In this document: positions 7,154-15,500 of the stretch, one piece after another
How positions within the stretch are numbered: the first letter of the stretch is position 1
Layout of the letters: each line of letters begins with the position of its first letter
Assembly (NCBI GenBank): GCA_902806015.1
Contig: CADCUZ010000155.1
Location: forward strand, 1-21,233
DNA: 21,233 nt
Reading direction: 5' to 3'
DNA from: an uncultured Rubrobacteraceae bacterium
GTDB taxonomy: Bacteria; Actinomycetota; Rubrobacteria; Rubrobacterales; Rubrobacteraceae
Made by a program: the position numbers and the translations under genes
The notes under the pieces: model-generated
What the model saw: only the letters and a program-made list of their open reading frames with translations
Databases searched by the model: none
What the model was told of the DNA's origin: nothing

Positions 7154-7698
7154 TCACCGGAACCGCTCCCAAAGTCCCTGCGAGGGGACGCGCAGGGCAC
7201 GGTTGAACTTGCTCGACGAGTTCTCCCAAGCGACCACCGCCGTGAGCTCGACGAGCGCGTCGTCGCCGAAGAAGCCACGGACCCGCGCGAACAGGTCGTC
7301 GGTAACGTCGCGGTCAGAGAGGGTGATGGCGTCGGCGTACTCCAGCGCCGCCTTCTCCTTTGCGTCGTAGGGGGGCTCTCGGCGTAGTCTTCGAGGGCCA
7401 GGATCTTCTCCTACGCGATGCCCAGCTCGCTGCCCACGGCAGCGTTTATATCCTGTCAGAACTCGCAGCCGTTGAGGGAGGCGACCCTGCGGTTGACGAG
7501 CGCTGTGAGCGCGGGGGCCACCAGGCCCGAGGCATCGAGGCCGCCCCACATCGCCCTCACGCCCCGAAAGATGGTGGGACGCCGGGCGTAGATGAGGTGG
7601 TTCAAGAGTGGCCCGCCCCACTTCTTCGCCTGCGCCTCCAGCACCGCCCGAATACGCCTCTCGGTCCCCACGGGGTCCACGACCTTGATACGCGCCAC
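7154..7698 (-). pseudogene. Decayed carboxymuconolactone decarboxylase/AhpD-like protein
   Basis: The gene starts well: GTG at 7698 with GGGAGG upstream, then 80 codons (ARIKVVDPVG..., NHLIYARRPTIFRG, LTALVNRRVASLNGCEF). It then hits TGA (7458-7456) exactly where the family has the second Cys of the CxxC-type redox motif (GCEFCQDI). Fifteen codons later in the same frame comes TAG (7413-7411), and a one-base shift follows in a run of six Gs at 7370-7375. The rest reads on in the other frame as YDAKEKAALEYADAITLSD, FARVRGFFGDDALVELTAVV and SQGLWERFR to the TGA at 7154. An intact protein would be about 180 residues, with peroxidase or decarboxylase-like activity. Three independent lesions show it is dead; the start signals are still in place, so the loss looks fairly recent. 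Confidence 0.8.
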
Positions 7699-7734
7699 GC
7701 CAACCGCCTCCCGTTCTGACCCCGCCTTGCTCTC

Positions 7735-7893
7735 TCACCACGAAATATACAGCCTCGTCCGCTGGCGCTCGTGCAGCATGGGGCGCGCGTCGATGGTGGG
7801 CGAGAAGGCGTGCATGTCCTCGACGTCCGTGTTCCGGCCGGCCTTTGCGGACCGTTCCATCTCGTCCCCCAGCTCGTAGAGTACCCGCTGCAC
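7735..7893 (-). CDS. Possible small ORF or gene remnant, 52 residues, unrecognised
   Basis: GTG at 7893 with GGAG seven bases upstream opens a frame of 52 codons: QRVLYELGDEMERSAKAGR, NTDVEDMHAFSPTIDARPML, HERQRTRLYISW. The residue mix looks coding. The same frame stays sensible upstream of the GTG (RGRPNTGDRIVQAAGQKLV), so this may be the C-terminal end of a longer decayed protein. I cannot name the family. It lies between the cyanase remnant and the decayed AhpD-like gene, on the same strand as both. Confidence 0.3.
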   Translation of the reverse strand: MQRVLYELGDEMERSAKAGRNTDVEDMHAFSPTIDARPMLHERQRTRLYISW

Positions 7894-8035
7894 GGCACTT
7901 CTCCGGAGCGGGACGAGCTTCTGCCCGGCGGCCTGGACGATGCGGTCGCCGGTGTTGGGACGGCCACGGTCGCGGTCGAGCGGTCTTGGCTGGGTCGAAT
8001 GTCGCCCTCGTTCGGCAGAGGTTCACCCGGGATCT

Positions 8036-8241
8036 TCACCATTGGTAGGGGAGGGACTTACCCTCCTGGACGATCCTGACGCGGCCCCCCTCGCGGTTCT
8101 CGACGCGCACTTTGTCCATATCGAAGTTGATGGCGCTCATGATGCCGTCGCCGAGCTGCCGGCGGATGAGGGCCTTTATGTTCGTCCCGTAATCCTGGGT
8201 TATCTAGTGATGCGGTCTATCGTGGGGCCGGTCGGGGCGTC
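8036..8241 (-). pseudogene. Cyanase (cyanate hydratase) C-terminal remnant
   Basis: The minus strand reads QDYGTNIKALIRRQLGDGIM then SAINFDMDKVRVENREGGRV and IVQEGKSLPYQW, ending in TGA at 8038-8036. This is the C-terminal half of cyanase (family pattern QVYGTTIKALIHEEFGDGIM, SAIDF, GDRVKV, GKFLPYKKW). In another frame just upstream, APTGPTIDRIT fits the preceding PTDPTIYRFYE, with a TAA in between, so a frameshift or stop separates them. The N-terminal DNA-binding-like domain and the first catalytic Arg segment are gone, and sequence of a TetR gene on the other strand begins there. Cyanase converts cyanate and bicarbonate to ammonia and CO2; this copy cannot. Confidence 0.75.
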
Positions 8242-8246
8242 GGACC

Positions 8247-8840
8247 CGCCACGGCGACCCGCGCCGGGCGCTGCTAGAGGCTGGCACCCAGCTGGCCGCT
8301 TCGGGGGGCCGGAGGCGGTGGTGCTGCGCGAGGCGACCCGGCGGGCGGGCGTGGCGCCAAGTGCTGCGTGCCGGCATTTCGCCGACAGGCGCGCCCTCCT
8401 GGACGGGATCTGCTCGGCCGCCCAGTCGGCGCTGGCCGTAGCGATGGAGGACGAGCTGGCCGAGCTGCCGCGCGGACTGGACCCCGCCGACGCGGCGCCT
8501 GCGGGCGGTCGGCACGGGTTACCTGCGTTTCGCCCGGGCCGAGCCGGGGCCGCTCCGAACGGCATTCTCGGCATCCGATAACCTGCGGAGCGCGGCCAGC
8601 CCGGCCAGGGCCGGGGGTGGCGGCCTGACCCATTTCCAGTTGCTGGGCGTCGCGCTGGACGGGCTCGTCGAGACCGGGGTCCTGTCCCGCGGGCGTCGCC
8701 CGGGCACCGAGTTTTTGGCGTGGCCCGCGGTGCACGGCCTGGCGATGCTCCTCATCGACGGCCCCCTGCGCGGCCTCGACCCCGCCAGGGCGGACGAGGT
8801 CGGGCGGCGCCTGATCGACATGGTCGAACGGGGCCTCTAG
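8247..8840 (+). pseudogene. Frameshifted TetR/AcrR family regulator with WHG-type C-terminal domain
   Basis: Three frames join into one TetR protein. RHGDPRRALLEAGTQLAASG is helix 1, normally YHHGDLRRALL. After a slip in the G-run at 8303-8308 comes the helix-turn-helix GPEAVVLREATRRAGVAPSA then CRHFADRRALLDGI. After a second slip near 8491-8499 comes LRAVGTGYLRFARAEPGPLR, then [40 protein letters not shown] and a stop at 8838-8840. The AWPAVHG motif is characteristic of the TetR_C_33 (WHG) domain. There is no start codon: the usual N-terminal tail is replaced by the cyanase remnant. The HTH Tyr of SAAYRHF is Cys. Dead or badly damaged. Confidence 0.78.
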
Positions 8841-8883
8841 CCGCCCGGGGCACCTCGCCGGTGTGCCGGCCGACCCGCGGCTC

Positions 8884-8943
8884 AAAAACGAACAGTGCCG
8901 CCAGCGCGCACGGCTCGAGCAAGAAGCGCAGCACGAGGTTGGC
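8884..8943 (-). pseudogene. Possible DUF2568 (YrdB-like) membrane protein fragment
   Basis: Twenty residues, [20 protein letters not shown], match the start of DUF2568 membrane proteins (NLALRFLLELCALAALAYWG). It lies directly beyond the urease gamma remnant in the same open frame. The match is short, so this is tentative. Confidence 0.33.
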
Positions 8944-8983
8944 CTGGCGGCGGACCGGCCTGCCCACCACGTACCACGGCGCT

Positions 8984-9291
8984 CTAGACGACGGGTCGTG
9001 GACGGTGATGAGCTTGGTGTCGTCCGGGAAGGTGGCCCCTACGGCGCGACCTCGTCCACCGTCTCGGCGACGCCCTCCGTCACGTCCTCGCGGGAAAATA
9101 GTGGCACCGAAGCTCATCAGGTCGGCAACGCTGCCCCCGTCGCGGGCGCCTTCCAGGAGCTCGGCATCCATGATCGCCACCGCCTCGGGGCAGTTGGGCT
9201 TCAGACCGCGGTCGCGCCGGCGCCGGGCCACCTCGGCGGCGGCGACGATCATGGGCTTCTCCTGCTCCCCGGGCTAGGGCGTGATGGCCTA
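8984..9291 (-). pseudogene. Decayed urease subunit gamma
   Basis: The minus strand reads ITP, a [63 protein letters not shown], then (other frame, 9090-9043) [16 protein letters not shown], then (first frame again) [17 protein letters not shown]. This is urease gamma nearly end to end (MxLTPREQEKLLIVVAAEVA, LNYPEAVA, SFGATILTREDV, VEATFPDGTKLVTVHDPI). Lesions: no start codon, a stop in the N-terminal motif, two opposite frameshifts that leave the outer frame open, and a lost stop. Because the shifts compensate, a misleading 166-codon ORF from 9252 runs through it into unrelated sequence. No ureB or ureC follows, so the urease operon is otherwise gone from here. Confidence 0.75.
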
Positions 9292-9487
9292 CTCCTGTCG
9301 TCGCTCCGGGTCCGGTTCTAAACCCTAGCTGCGGCCCTCCCCGGAGCGTGCCCCGACTCGGGTTTCCCCGGCGACGCCCACTGTTGGGGAAAACCGCCCT
9401 GCCTTCCACGGCCGTCCGGCCAGTATCTCGCCGCCGTAATGAAAACGGATCTGTACGTCGGGAAGCACGCGGATGCCGATCCGCCGG

Positions 9488-10744
9488 TCACCAGGCCGGT
9501 TCTTGCGGAAGGGACGTAGCCCCGGCGCCGTCCTCGACCGCGGCCCGGAGCTGCCCGGCCAGCCCCGGTGGGTCGGAATGGCGTACCAAGACCTCGGGTG
9601 TGGCGTGCCAGCCGGCGCAGGCCCGCAGTGCCCCGGCGAGTGCCTCGACGAGGCGCTCGTCTGTCTCTACGGCCGGCTCCAGGTGCAGCGCCTTGACCTC
9701 AAAGACGCCCTGTTTGCGGTGGGCTTTGGCGTCGAGCCTGCCGACCAGCGCGCCCCGGTGGAGGATAGGGAGCGAGTAGTATCCGTACCGGCGTCGGACG
9801 GCCGGGGTGTAGACCTCGATCCTGTACTCGAAGCCGAAGAGCTCCAGCGTCCGCGCCCGGTCCCACACGACGGGGTCGAACGGTGAGAGCAGGGTGGTTA
9901 CGTTAGATCGCAGCCCGCCCGACGCGGCGTTCTCCGCCAGCCTCGCGTTGTCCGGGTGGACGTAGGCTGGCTCTTCCCACCCTTCGATCCCGGCGCGGAG
10001 CAGCTCGCCCTCGTCGGCCAGCCCTTTGAGCAGCCCGGCCACACCCTTCTTCGGCGTTCGGAAGTAGTCGGGCACCCAGCGGGCGACGGCGACGCCGATC
10101 GCCCGCACGGCCTTGAGGGCGAGCGTTCGGCGGACCTCCTCTGGCGTCGGCGCGATGCCGTCCTCCCAGCGCGGGAGGGCGCGCGCGAGGACGCGCTCGC
10201 GCAGGTCGTAGACGCGATGGAAGTTGGGGTCGCGGCGCGAGATCATGAGCTCCCCCGCGGTGTACAGGTGCTCCAACGCCCGCTTCTCCGGCTTCCATTC
10301 CCACCAGCCGCCGGACTTGCCATCGGTGCGCTCGAACTCGGCGGAGCGCGTCGGCCCGTTCTCCCGGACTTGGGCCAGCACGCGCCCGATCTCCTCCGGG
10401 TGCGCGGAGATCCAGGACCGGACTTTCTCCGATCCGTCGATCATCCGCCGCCGGTAGAGCCCGTAATCCTCGATGGGAACAAAACAGGCAGCATGGGACC
10501 AGTACTCAAAGATATCCCCACCGGCCAACAACTCGTCCAGCCAGCGGGGTTCGTAAGACCCGAGCCTGCTCCACAGCACCAGGTAGGGGCTGCGCGCGAC
10601 GACGGAGATGGAGTCGATCTGCAACACCCCCATCCGTCTGACCGCCCCGAGAACGTCGCCCTTCTCGGCCGGTCGTCCCGGCGCAGCATCCAGACCTTGC
10701 GCGGCGATCAGCATCGCGCGCGCCGCCTCCATCGAAAACTCCAA
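9488..10744 (-). CDS. YcaQ/AlkX-type winged-helix DNA glycosylase
   Basis: 418 residues, close to the usual length of this HTH_42 family (formerly DUF1006). The family removes alkylated bases and unhooks DNA interstrand crosslinks. Seen: the N-terminal helical repeat VRRMGVLQIDSISVVARSPY, in which Gln42-Ile-Asp44 fits the Q-x-D catalytic motif of the YcaQ/AlkX branch (AlkZ has Q-x-Q); YWSHAACFVPIEDYGLYR; the wing segment ELMISRRDPNFHRVYDLRER; and the LLSPFDPVVWDRARTLELFG and YYSLPILHRGALVGRLDAKA ends. Start: TTG at 10744 has GGGAGGT seven bases upstream. An ATG at 10732 also has GGAG at six bases, and a GTG at 10771 lacks a site. It would act in DNA repair, fitting a stress-tolerant host. Confidence 0.9.
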   Translation of the reverse strand: MEFSMEAARAMLIAAQGLDAAPGRPAEKGDVLGAVRRMGVLQIDSISVVARSPYLVLWSRLGSYEPRWLDELLAGGDIFEYWSHAACFVPIEDYGLYRRRMIDGSEKVRSWISAHPEEIGRVLAQVRENGPTRSAEFERTDGKSGGWWEWKPEKRALEHLYTAGELMISRRDPNFHRVYDLRERVLARALPRWEDGIAPTPEEVRRTLALKAVRAIGVAVARWVPDYFRTPKKGVAGLLKGLADEGELLRAGIEGWEEPAYVHPDNARLAENAASGGLRSNVTTLLSPFDPVVWDRARTLELFGFEYRIEVYTPAVRRRYGYYSLPILHRGALVGRLDAKAHRKQGVFEVKALHLEPAVETDERLVEALAGALRACAGWHATPEVLVRHSDPPGLAGQLRAAVEDGAGATSLPQEPAW

Positions 10745-10820
10745 ACGCCCCACCTCCCACGAGAGATCCACCGCCCCGGTTATACATCGGTCGTCACTAT
10801 CAGATTAGTGCCAGATCCAC

Positions 10821-10841
10821 CACCGCCCGGGACGGGCGGTG
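10821..10841 (-). terminator. Hairpin between gltD remnant region and glycosylase gene
   Basis: CACCGCCC (10821-10828) pairs perfectly with GGGCGGTG (10834-10841) around GGGAC. It lies downstream of gltD and upstream of the glycosylase gene on the minus strand, so it may end glutamate synthase transcripts. No T-tract. Confidence 0.4.
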
Positions 10842-10864
10842 CGTGACGTACTACGGGCCCACGG

Positions 10865-11007
10865 CTACTGGCTGAGCATGTTGGCTTATCGCTTCTGCAG
10901 ATCCTAGCGGGGATATTCTCGATATGCGTGGCTATGTGCCAGACGCGCCCGAAAGGGTCCCGTTACCCCGCCGCGCCCATGACCGTCACGTACGGGGTCA
11001 CGGTGTG
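10865..11007 (-). pseudogene. PhnB-like VOC protein remnant
   Basis: The minus strand reads HTVTPYVTVMGAAG, a TAA, then RDPFGRVWHIATHIENI and, one frame on, DLQKR, TAA, ANMLSQ and TAG (10867-10865). The first part is the N-terminus of PhnB-type VOC proteins (TPYLTVRGAAEAIEFY), and the second is their C-terminus (DPFGHVWSIATHxED, then LQKR). About 90 central residues are deleted at the join. It fills most of the gap downstream of gltD, with nothing else recognisable in 10745-11135. Confidence 0.6.
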
Positions 11008-11135
11008 GAATAATCCCTATGGAACGGGGTTGGCCCTGTCGCCCGTGAGCCCTCCCCATCCACGCCCACGCCACCAAACGCGAGGTAGGTGTACATCGGA
11101 AAGGTCCGGTTCCCATCCCCGGACCTCGCCAAGCA

Positions 11136-12566
11136 CTACCCCGGCAGCAAACTCCGGCCCATCAAGAACTCGTCGGCCTGGCGGGCGGCTTTGCGGCCCT
11201 CGGCGATGGCCCAGACTATGAGCGAGGCGCCGCGCTTGGCGTCGCCGGCGACGAAGACGCCCTCCTCCTTCGTGCCGAAGCCGTCTTCCGAGTGGATTGC
11301 GCCACGGTCCGTGTAGCCGAGGTCCATCTCGTCCAGGAAGCGGTCCTTGACGGGACCCGTGAAGCCTATGGCGAGCAGGACGAGGTCCGTCTCTATCTCG
11401 AAGTCGGTCCCCTCCTTGGGGAGGGTCTTGCCCTCCGGCGAGCGCTCGGTCTCCACCGCGTGCATCCTCTCGACGTGGCCGTCCGCGCCGGAGAAGCCCT
11501 TGACGGCGACGGAGAAGCCGCGCTCACCGCCCTCCTCGTGGGCGGGGTAGGTGTGCAGGATCAGGGGCCAGTCCGGCCAGGTGAGGTGGTCCGGGTTCTC
11601 GGGGGGCTTCGGGCCGTGGGTGAGGACCTTAACCGAGGCGCAGCCCTCGCGGTGGGAGTTGCCCAAACAATCCGCGCTCGTGTCGCCGCCGCCGAGGATG
11701 ACGACGTTCTTGCCCTTGGCGCTGATCTCGATCTCGGCGTTCGTCGGTAGCCCCGCGACCCGCCGGTTCTGCTGCACGAGGTAGTCCATCGCGAGGTGGA
11801 TGCCCCCGAGCTCCCGCCCAGGCACGTCCAGATCCCGCCCCTGCAACGCGCCGACGGCGAGCACGGTCGCGTCAAACTCGTCCACCAGCTCCTCGGTGGT
11901 CGGGTCCTCGCCGACGTGGGCGTCCGTGCGAAACGCGACGCCCTCTTCCTCCATCATGGCGATACGGCGGTCGAGGACCCACTTCTCGATTTTGTAGTCC
12001 GGGATGCCGTAGCGGAGCAGGCCCCCGATCTTGTCGTCCTTCTCGAAGACGACGACGGTGTGCCCGGCCCAATTCAATTGCTGCGCCGCCGCGAGACCGG
12101 CCGGTCCACTGCCCACAACGGCGACCCTGCGACCGGTCCTCTTCTCCGGCGGCGGGGGCTTGGCGACCACCCAGCCCTCGTCGAAGGCCCTGTTTATTAT
12201 GGAGAGCTCTATCTCCTTTATGGTGACGGGCTTGTCGTTTATGGCGAGGACGCACGCCGACTCGCACGGGGCGGGGCAGAGCATCCCGGTGAACTCGGGG
12301 AAGTTGTTGGTCTGGTGGAGGCGGTCTATGGCCTGCCTCCAGTGGTCGCGGTAGACGAGATCGTTCCAGTCCGGGATCAGGTTCCCCAGAGGACAGCCCG
12401 TGTTGCAGAAGGGCACCCCGCAGTCCATGCAGCGGGAGGCCTGGCCCTTCAGTTCCTCCTCGGGCATCGGATCGTAGACGTAGCGGTAGTCCTGCACCCG
12501 CTCGACCACGTTGCGCTTGGGGGTGGGCTTGCGCCCGATTTTGAGGAAGCCTTTTGGATCTCCCAC
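11136..12566 (-). CDS. gltD: Glutamate synthase (NADPH) small subunit
   Basis: 476 residues, the usual length. The small subunit takes electrons from NAD(P)H through FAD and iron-sulfur centres to the large subunit, which makes two glutamates from glutamine and 2-oxoglutarate. Seen: the N-terminal 4Fe-4S cysteines Cys46, 49, 54 and 58 in CMDCGVPFCNTGC, a second set Cys97, 101 and 105 in CPAPCESAC, the FAD site GSGPAG (152-157), the NADPH site GGGDTSAD, and the C-terminal FVAGDAKRGASLIVWAIAEG. Start: GTG at 12566 shares its G with the gltB stop (TAGTG), and GGAGGT lies nine bases upstream inside gltB. This makes translational coupling likely. A longer in-frame start at 12704 lies inside gltB and is a shadow. 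Confidence 0.97.
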   Translation of the reverse strand: MGDPKGFLKIGRKPTPKRNVVERVQDYRYVYDPMPEEELKGQASRCMDCGVPFCNTGCPLGNLIPDWNDLVYRDHWRQAIDRLHQTNNFPEFTGMLCPAPCESACVLAINDKPVTIKEIELSIINRAFDEGWVVAKPPPPEKRTGRRVAVVGSGPAGLAAAQQLNWAGHTVVVFEKDDKIGGLLRYGIPDYKIEKWVLDRRIAMMEEEGVAFRTDAHVGEDPTTEELVDEFDATVLAVGALQGRDLDVPGRELGGIHLAMDYLVQQNRRVAGLPTNAEIEISAKGKNVVILGGGDTSADCLGNSHREGCASVKVLTHGPKPPENPDHLTWPDWPLILHTYPAHEEGGERGFSVAVKGFSGADGHVERMHAVETERSPEGKTLPKEGTDFEIETDLVLLAIGFTGPVKDRFLDEMDLGYTDRGAIHSEDGFGTKEEGVFVAGDAKRGASLIVWAIAEGRKAARQADEFLMGRSLLPG

Positions 12567-15500
12567 TAGCGCGCCACCTCCAACTCCGCCTCCTGGCGCT
12601 CCCGCAAGACCCGCTTCAGGTCGTGCGGCATGACCTTGATGAATTTGGGCAGCAACTCGCCCCACTCCTTGAGAACCCGCCGCGCCCTCTCGCTCCCGGT
12701 CCACCGCAGGTGCTTCTCGACCATCTCCCGCAACAGCGCCTCGTCCTCTTCGGACTCGACGGCTTCGAGGCCTACCATGTCCTTGTTGCAGAGCGTCTCA
12801 AAGCGCCCCTCCTCGTCTAAGACGAACGCCACGCCGCCGCTCATGCCCGCCGCGAAGTTGCGTCCCGTCTCGCCGAGCACCGTCACGATACCGCCGGTCA
12901 TGTACTCGCAGCCGTGATCCCCGACGCCCTCAACGACCGCGTGCGCCCCGGAGTTGCGGACCGCGAAGCGCTCCCCCGCGAAGCCGCGGAAGAAGGCCTC
13001 GCCAGCCGTGGCGCCGTAGAGCGCCACGTTGCCGACGACCACGTTGCGGGCCGCCTTGTAGGCCGCGACCCTCGAAGGGAAGACCGCAAGCCGGCCGCCG
13101 GAGAGGCCCTTGCCCACGTAATCGTTGGTCGTGCCTTCCAGGGTGAAGGTCAGGCCCTTCGCCAGCCACGCCCCGAAAGACTGGCCGCCGACGCCGTGCA
13201 TGTCTATCCGGATCGTGCCCTCCGGCAACCCGTCGTTGCCGTAACGGCGCGCGAGCTCGCCCGAGAGCATCCCCCCGACCGTGCGGTGGGTGTTGAGTAC
13301 CTCTTGCTCGAAACGTACCTCTTCACCCCGCTCTAGAGCGGGCATGCACCTCTCGATAAGCTCGTTGTCCAAGGACTTGTCGAGACCATGCTCCTGGGGC
13401 TCGGAGTGACGGAGGGGCCTCCCGCCGGCATCCTCGCCCTGGTGCAGGATCGCGGAGGGGTCCACCCCCCGCGCCTTCCAGTGCTCGATGGCCTCGCGCA
13501 TCCTGAGCCTGTCGGTCCGCCCTACCATCTCCTCAAACGTGCGGAAGCCCATCCCGGCCATGAACTCCCTCACCTCTTCGGCCAAGAAGAAAAAGTAGTT
13601 GACGACGTGCTCCGGCGTCCCCGTGAAGCGCTTGCGCAGCTCCGGGTCCTGCGTGGCGATCCCGACGGGGCAGGTGTTCAGGTGACAGACGCGCATCATG
13701 ATGCAGCCCGTGGCTACGAGCGGCGCCGTCGAGAAGGCGAACTCCTCGCCGCCGAGAAGGGCGGCCACTACCACGTCGCGGCCGGTCTTGAGTTGGCCGT
13801 CGGCCTGGAGGACGACGCGCCCGCGCAGGTTATTCCCGACGAGGACCTGCTGGGTCTCGGCGAGCCCGAGCTCCCATGGGAGCCCGGCGTGCTTTATGGA
13901 GGAGAGAGGGGAGGCGCCCGTGCCGCCGTCGTGGCCCGAGATGGTTATGTGGTCGGCCTTCGCCTTGGCCACGCCCGCCGCGACCGTGCCGACGCCGACC
14001 TCGGCGACGAGCTTCACGCTCACGTCGGCGCGGGGGTTCGCGTTCTTGAGGTCGTGGATGAGCTGGGCGAGGTCCTCTATGGAGTAGATGTCGTGGTGGG
14101 GGGGCGGCGAGATCAGGCCGACCCCCGGCGTCGAGTAGCGGACCTTCGCTATGTCTTCGCTCACCTTGTGGCCCGGGAGTTGTCCTCCCTCGCCGGGCTT
14201 GGAGCCCTGGGCCATCTTTATCTGCAAGACGTCCGCGTTGACGAGGTACTCGGTCGTGACGCCGAACCGGCCGCTGGCGACCTGCTTGACGGCGCTGCGG
14301 CGGTTGTCGCCGCCGGGGTCCGGGGCGAAGCGCAAGGGGTCCTCGCCGCCCTCGCCGGTGTTGGACTTGCCCCCGATGCGGTTCATGGCTATGGCGAGCG
14401 TCTCATGGGCCTCTTTAGAGATCGAGCCGAACGACATCGCGCCCGTAACGAACCTCTTGACGATCTCCTTGGCCGGCTCCACCTCTTCCACCGGGATGGG
14501 GGCCTGCTCGAACTCGAAGAGGCCGCGCAGGGTCGAATAGCGCGCGCTCTGCTCGTCGAAGTGCTGCGTGAACTCCTTGAAGGTCCCGAAGTCGCCCGTC
14601 TTGACAGCCCTTTGCAGCGGCACGATTGTGTCGGGGTTCCACTGGTGGTACTGGCCCTGCTGGCGGAGCTGGTACTCGCCGCCTATCTCGAGCTCTTCCG
14701 CGTTGTCCTCGGCCGCCGCGAAGGCGCCGCGGTGCCGCTCCAGGGTCTCGCGGGCCAGGCCCTCGATCCCGATCCCCCCCACGCGCGAGGCCGTGCCGAC
14801 GAAGTGCTTGTTTATAACCTCGTGGTTCAGCCCGACGGCCTCGAAGATCTGGGCCCCGCAGTAGGAGAAGAGCGTCGAGATCCCCATCTTTGAGATGACC
14901 TTCAAGAGGCCCTTTCCGACGGCCTTGACGTAATTCTTCGACGCCTCTTTCGGGCTCACGCCCTCCATGAGGTGGGATTCGGTGAGCCCCTCGATGGTCT
15001 CGAAGGCGAGGTAGGGCGCTATCGCCGTCGCCCCGTAGCCGACGAGGAGGGCGAAGTGGTGGACCTCGCGTGCCTCCGCGGTCTCCACGACGAGCGTCGT
15101 CGCAGTGCGGATGCCGGCCCGCACCAGGTGGTGGTGGACGGCGGCGGTTGCGAGCAGGCTCGGTATGGGGGCCTGCATCTCGTTCACGCCCCGGTCGCTC
15201 AGGACCAGCACGGCCGAACCGCCCCGCACCGCGTCCTCCGCCTTCTCGCACAGGGTCGTGAGGGCGGCCTCCATTGCCGCCTCGCCGGCGGCCACCGGGA
15301 AGAGGGCGGAGAGGGTGGCGGAGCCGGCCCGCCTGTCGCCGAGGTTCCTGATCTTCTCCAGCTCGACCGCCGTGAGCACCGGCTGGTCTATGAGCACCCG
15401 GCGGCAGTGCTCCGGCGTCTCGTCGAACAGGTTCTGCTCCGGGCCCAGGCTCATCTTGAGCGACATCACGAGCTCTTCTCGCAGCGGGTCTATGGGCGGG

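Noticed and set aside
7154..7698. A functional selenoprotein read through TGA at 7458-7456
   Set aside because: A TAG in the same frame 15 codons on and a frameshift in the G-run at 7370-7375 would still prevent a full protein.
8752..9252. Intact 166-residue protein on the minus strand
   Set aside because: It is the urease gamma remnant with compensating frameshifts, run into a probable DUF2568 fragment and antisense TetR sequence.
9438..9518. 26-codon plus-strand ORF beginning MKTDLYVGKHADAD
   Set aside because: No ribosome site, overlaps the end of the glycosylase gene, and no family recognised.
11136..12704. Longer gltD start at 12704
   Set aside because: The extra 46 codons overlap the end of gltB and encode Arg/Gly shadow sequence; GTG at 12566 has a ribosome site and the TAGTG coupling.
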